From Fimbriiglobus sp. (GTDB taxonomy: Bacteria; Planctomycetota; Planctomycetia; Gemmatales; Gemmataceae), in the NCBI GenBank assembly GCA_025351325.1, contig JANXWE010000045.1, positions 1 to 40,962 on the forward strand: a stretch of 40,962 nt of DNA, written 5' to 3'. The notes beneath the pieces were generated by a model that worked only from the letters and a program-made list of their open reading frames with translations, ran no database searches and had not been told where the DNA came from. This document shows, in pieces, positions 40,428 through 40,962 of this stretch. The first letter of the stretch is position 1, and each line of letters opens with the position of its first letter. A program made the translations under genes and the position numbers.

Positions 40428-40962
40428 TCACCGGTGAGCCCAAATCGAGATGCTGCGTCCTGGAGTATCGGGCCGTCGTGATTTTGGGGTCGAACTGATC
40501 CGCAGCTTCTGCTCGACTGCGAAGACTTGCGCCAGCCATGGTTCGGAGGGGCGCAGGTGCAGTAAGACTTTTTGATCCCTCGGCAGCTCCACCAGAGCAT
40601 GGCGATGGCTGCTCAAATGGTTCTGCAGATCCGTGTGAACCGGGGCCATCGGGTCACGCACCCCCGGCGCCATCAGAAGGTACCGGAGGAACGTCGACGG
40701 GTCGATTCGGGCCTGCCGAATCATCTCCGTCGTCGACCTTCGGACGGCTGCGTTCGAGGACTTCTCCGAGGGCGATGTGGATGTTCCGAGTTCGTCATAG
40801 CTGAGCACCTCATCGCTCGGGAAGTCATCTGGTTGACTGTTTTTCCGCCGAGATTTCATGCGGTGGCGGACGTTGGTCATGTTGATTTTGAAGAACGCGA
40901 CGGTGCAATCCCGGGCGATCTTCGGATCCAGATTGCGCATCAAATTGCGGAGGATGAGCAGG
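40428..40962 (-). pseudogene. phage-terminase-like reading frame, probably broken, 5' end outside window
   Basis: An open minus-strand frame enters from beyond the window end and stops at 40428. Its middle, FLRYLLMAPGVRDPMAPVH followed by TDLQNHLSSHRHALVELPRD, resembles the N-terminus of phage terminase large subunits up to the Walker A region. The expected HGKS/T is replaced by QKVLL and no terminase-like sequence follows in any frame I could read, so the ATPase is truncated. The upstream part (KINMTNVRHRMKSRRKNSQ) is basic. It sits just past tRNA-Arg, a frequent integration site. I see no gene in 40309-40427. The terminase reading is tentative. Confidence 0.4.

Noticed and set aside
40247-40600. 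minus-strand frames crossing tRNA-Arg (with PPGFEPGTPGL or RQDLNLGPP)
   Set aside because: These are again tRNA sequence read as protein.
1-40962. CRISPR array, rRNA operon or complete insertion sequence
   Set aside because: No regularly spaced direct repeats, no rRNA-like sequence and no transposase frame were seen anywhere in the window.

Overview
The window reads as chromosomal DNA of a planctomycete, most likely a Gemmata relative (Gemmataceae). The case rests on moderately high GC, large secreted proteins whose N-terminus carries an L-E-x-L-E-x-R-E-x-P-S motif instead of a classic signal peptide, a TPR plus O-GlcNAc-transferase-like glycosyltransferase, degenerate secreted proteases, glycine/proline-rich secreted proteins, and palindromic repeats. 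The organism call is an inference from gene content; no 16S or other phylogenetic marker was compared.

Region 1 (1-7.2 kb): the end of an unidentified gene, a repeat-bearing spacer, then six minus-strand genes that look like one operon, hpf-ptsN-ptsH-ptsI-DUF2344-rne/rng. A near-consensus promoter lies at 7147-7174 and a hairpin after the last gene at 441-470. The operon holds a phosphorelay of EI, HPr and EIIA with no sugar permease, a ribosome hibernation factor and an RNase E/G whose S1 domain is split by about 325 disordered residues. This joins carbon/nitrogen signalling, ribosome storage and RNA decay in one transcript.

Region 2 (7.2-16.8 kb): a cysteine hydrolase, a stand-alone rpsR with clear promoter and terminator, the TPR-glycosyltransferase, a six-helix membrane protein, a 1130-residue secreted protein (paralogue A), hemW, and a small SRPBCC-marR operon with a candidate MarR operator.

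Region 3 (16.9-22.8 kb): five plus-strand genes closed by a strong terminator: Gfo/Idh/MocA oxidoreductase, class III aminotransferase, ABC-3 metal permease, YraQ-type permease and a histidine-rich TIGR03943/DUF1980 protein. The last three point to zinc handling; the first two are unexpected partners.

Region 4 (22.8-27.0 kb): a decayed N-terminal copy of an SRPBCC gene, a RibD/DHFR-like reductase, the intact SRPBCC gene, a large 2OG-Fe(II) oxygenase-like protein and tRNA-Pro(GGG).

Region 5 (27.2-38 kb): two secreted proteins (one with collagen-like segments and a ruined metalloprotease motif), an SGNH hydrolase, tRNA-Leu(CAG) with an exceptional terminator, paralogue B of the large secreted protein, and a tandem pair of HtrA-like proteins. 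One HtrA has an intact catalytic triad; the other has lost it and carries a PDZ domain inside the protease fold.

Region 6 (38.2-41 kb): a sugar phosphate isomerase/epimerase-like protein, a small unknown gene overlapping ispD, tRNA-Arg(CCT), and the start of a broken phage-terminase-like reading frame that runs out of the window.
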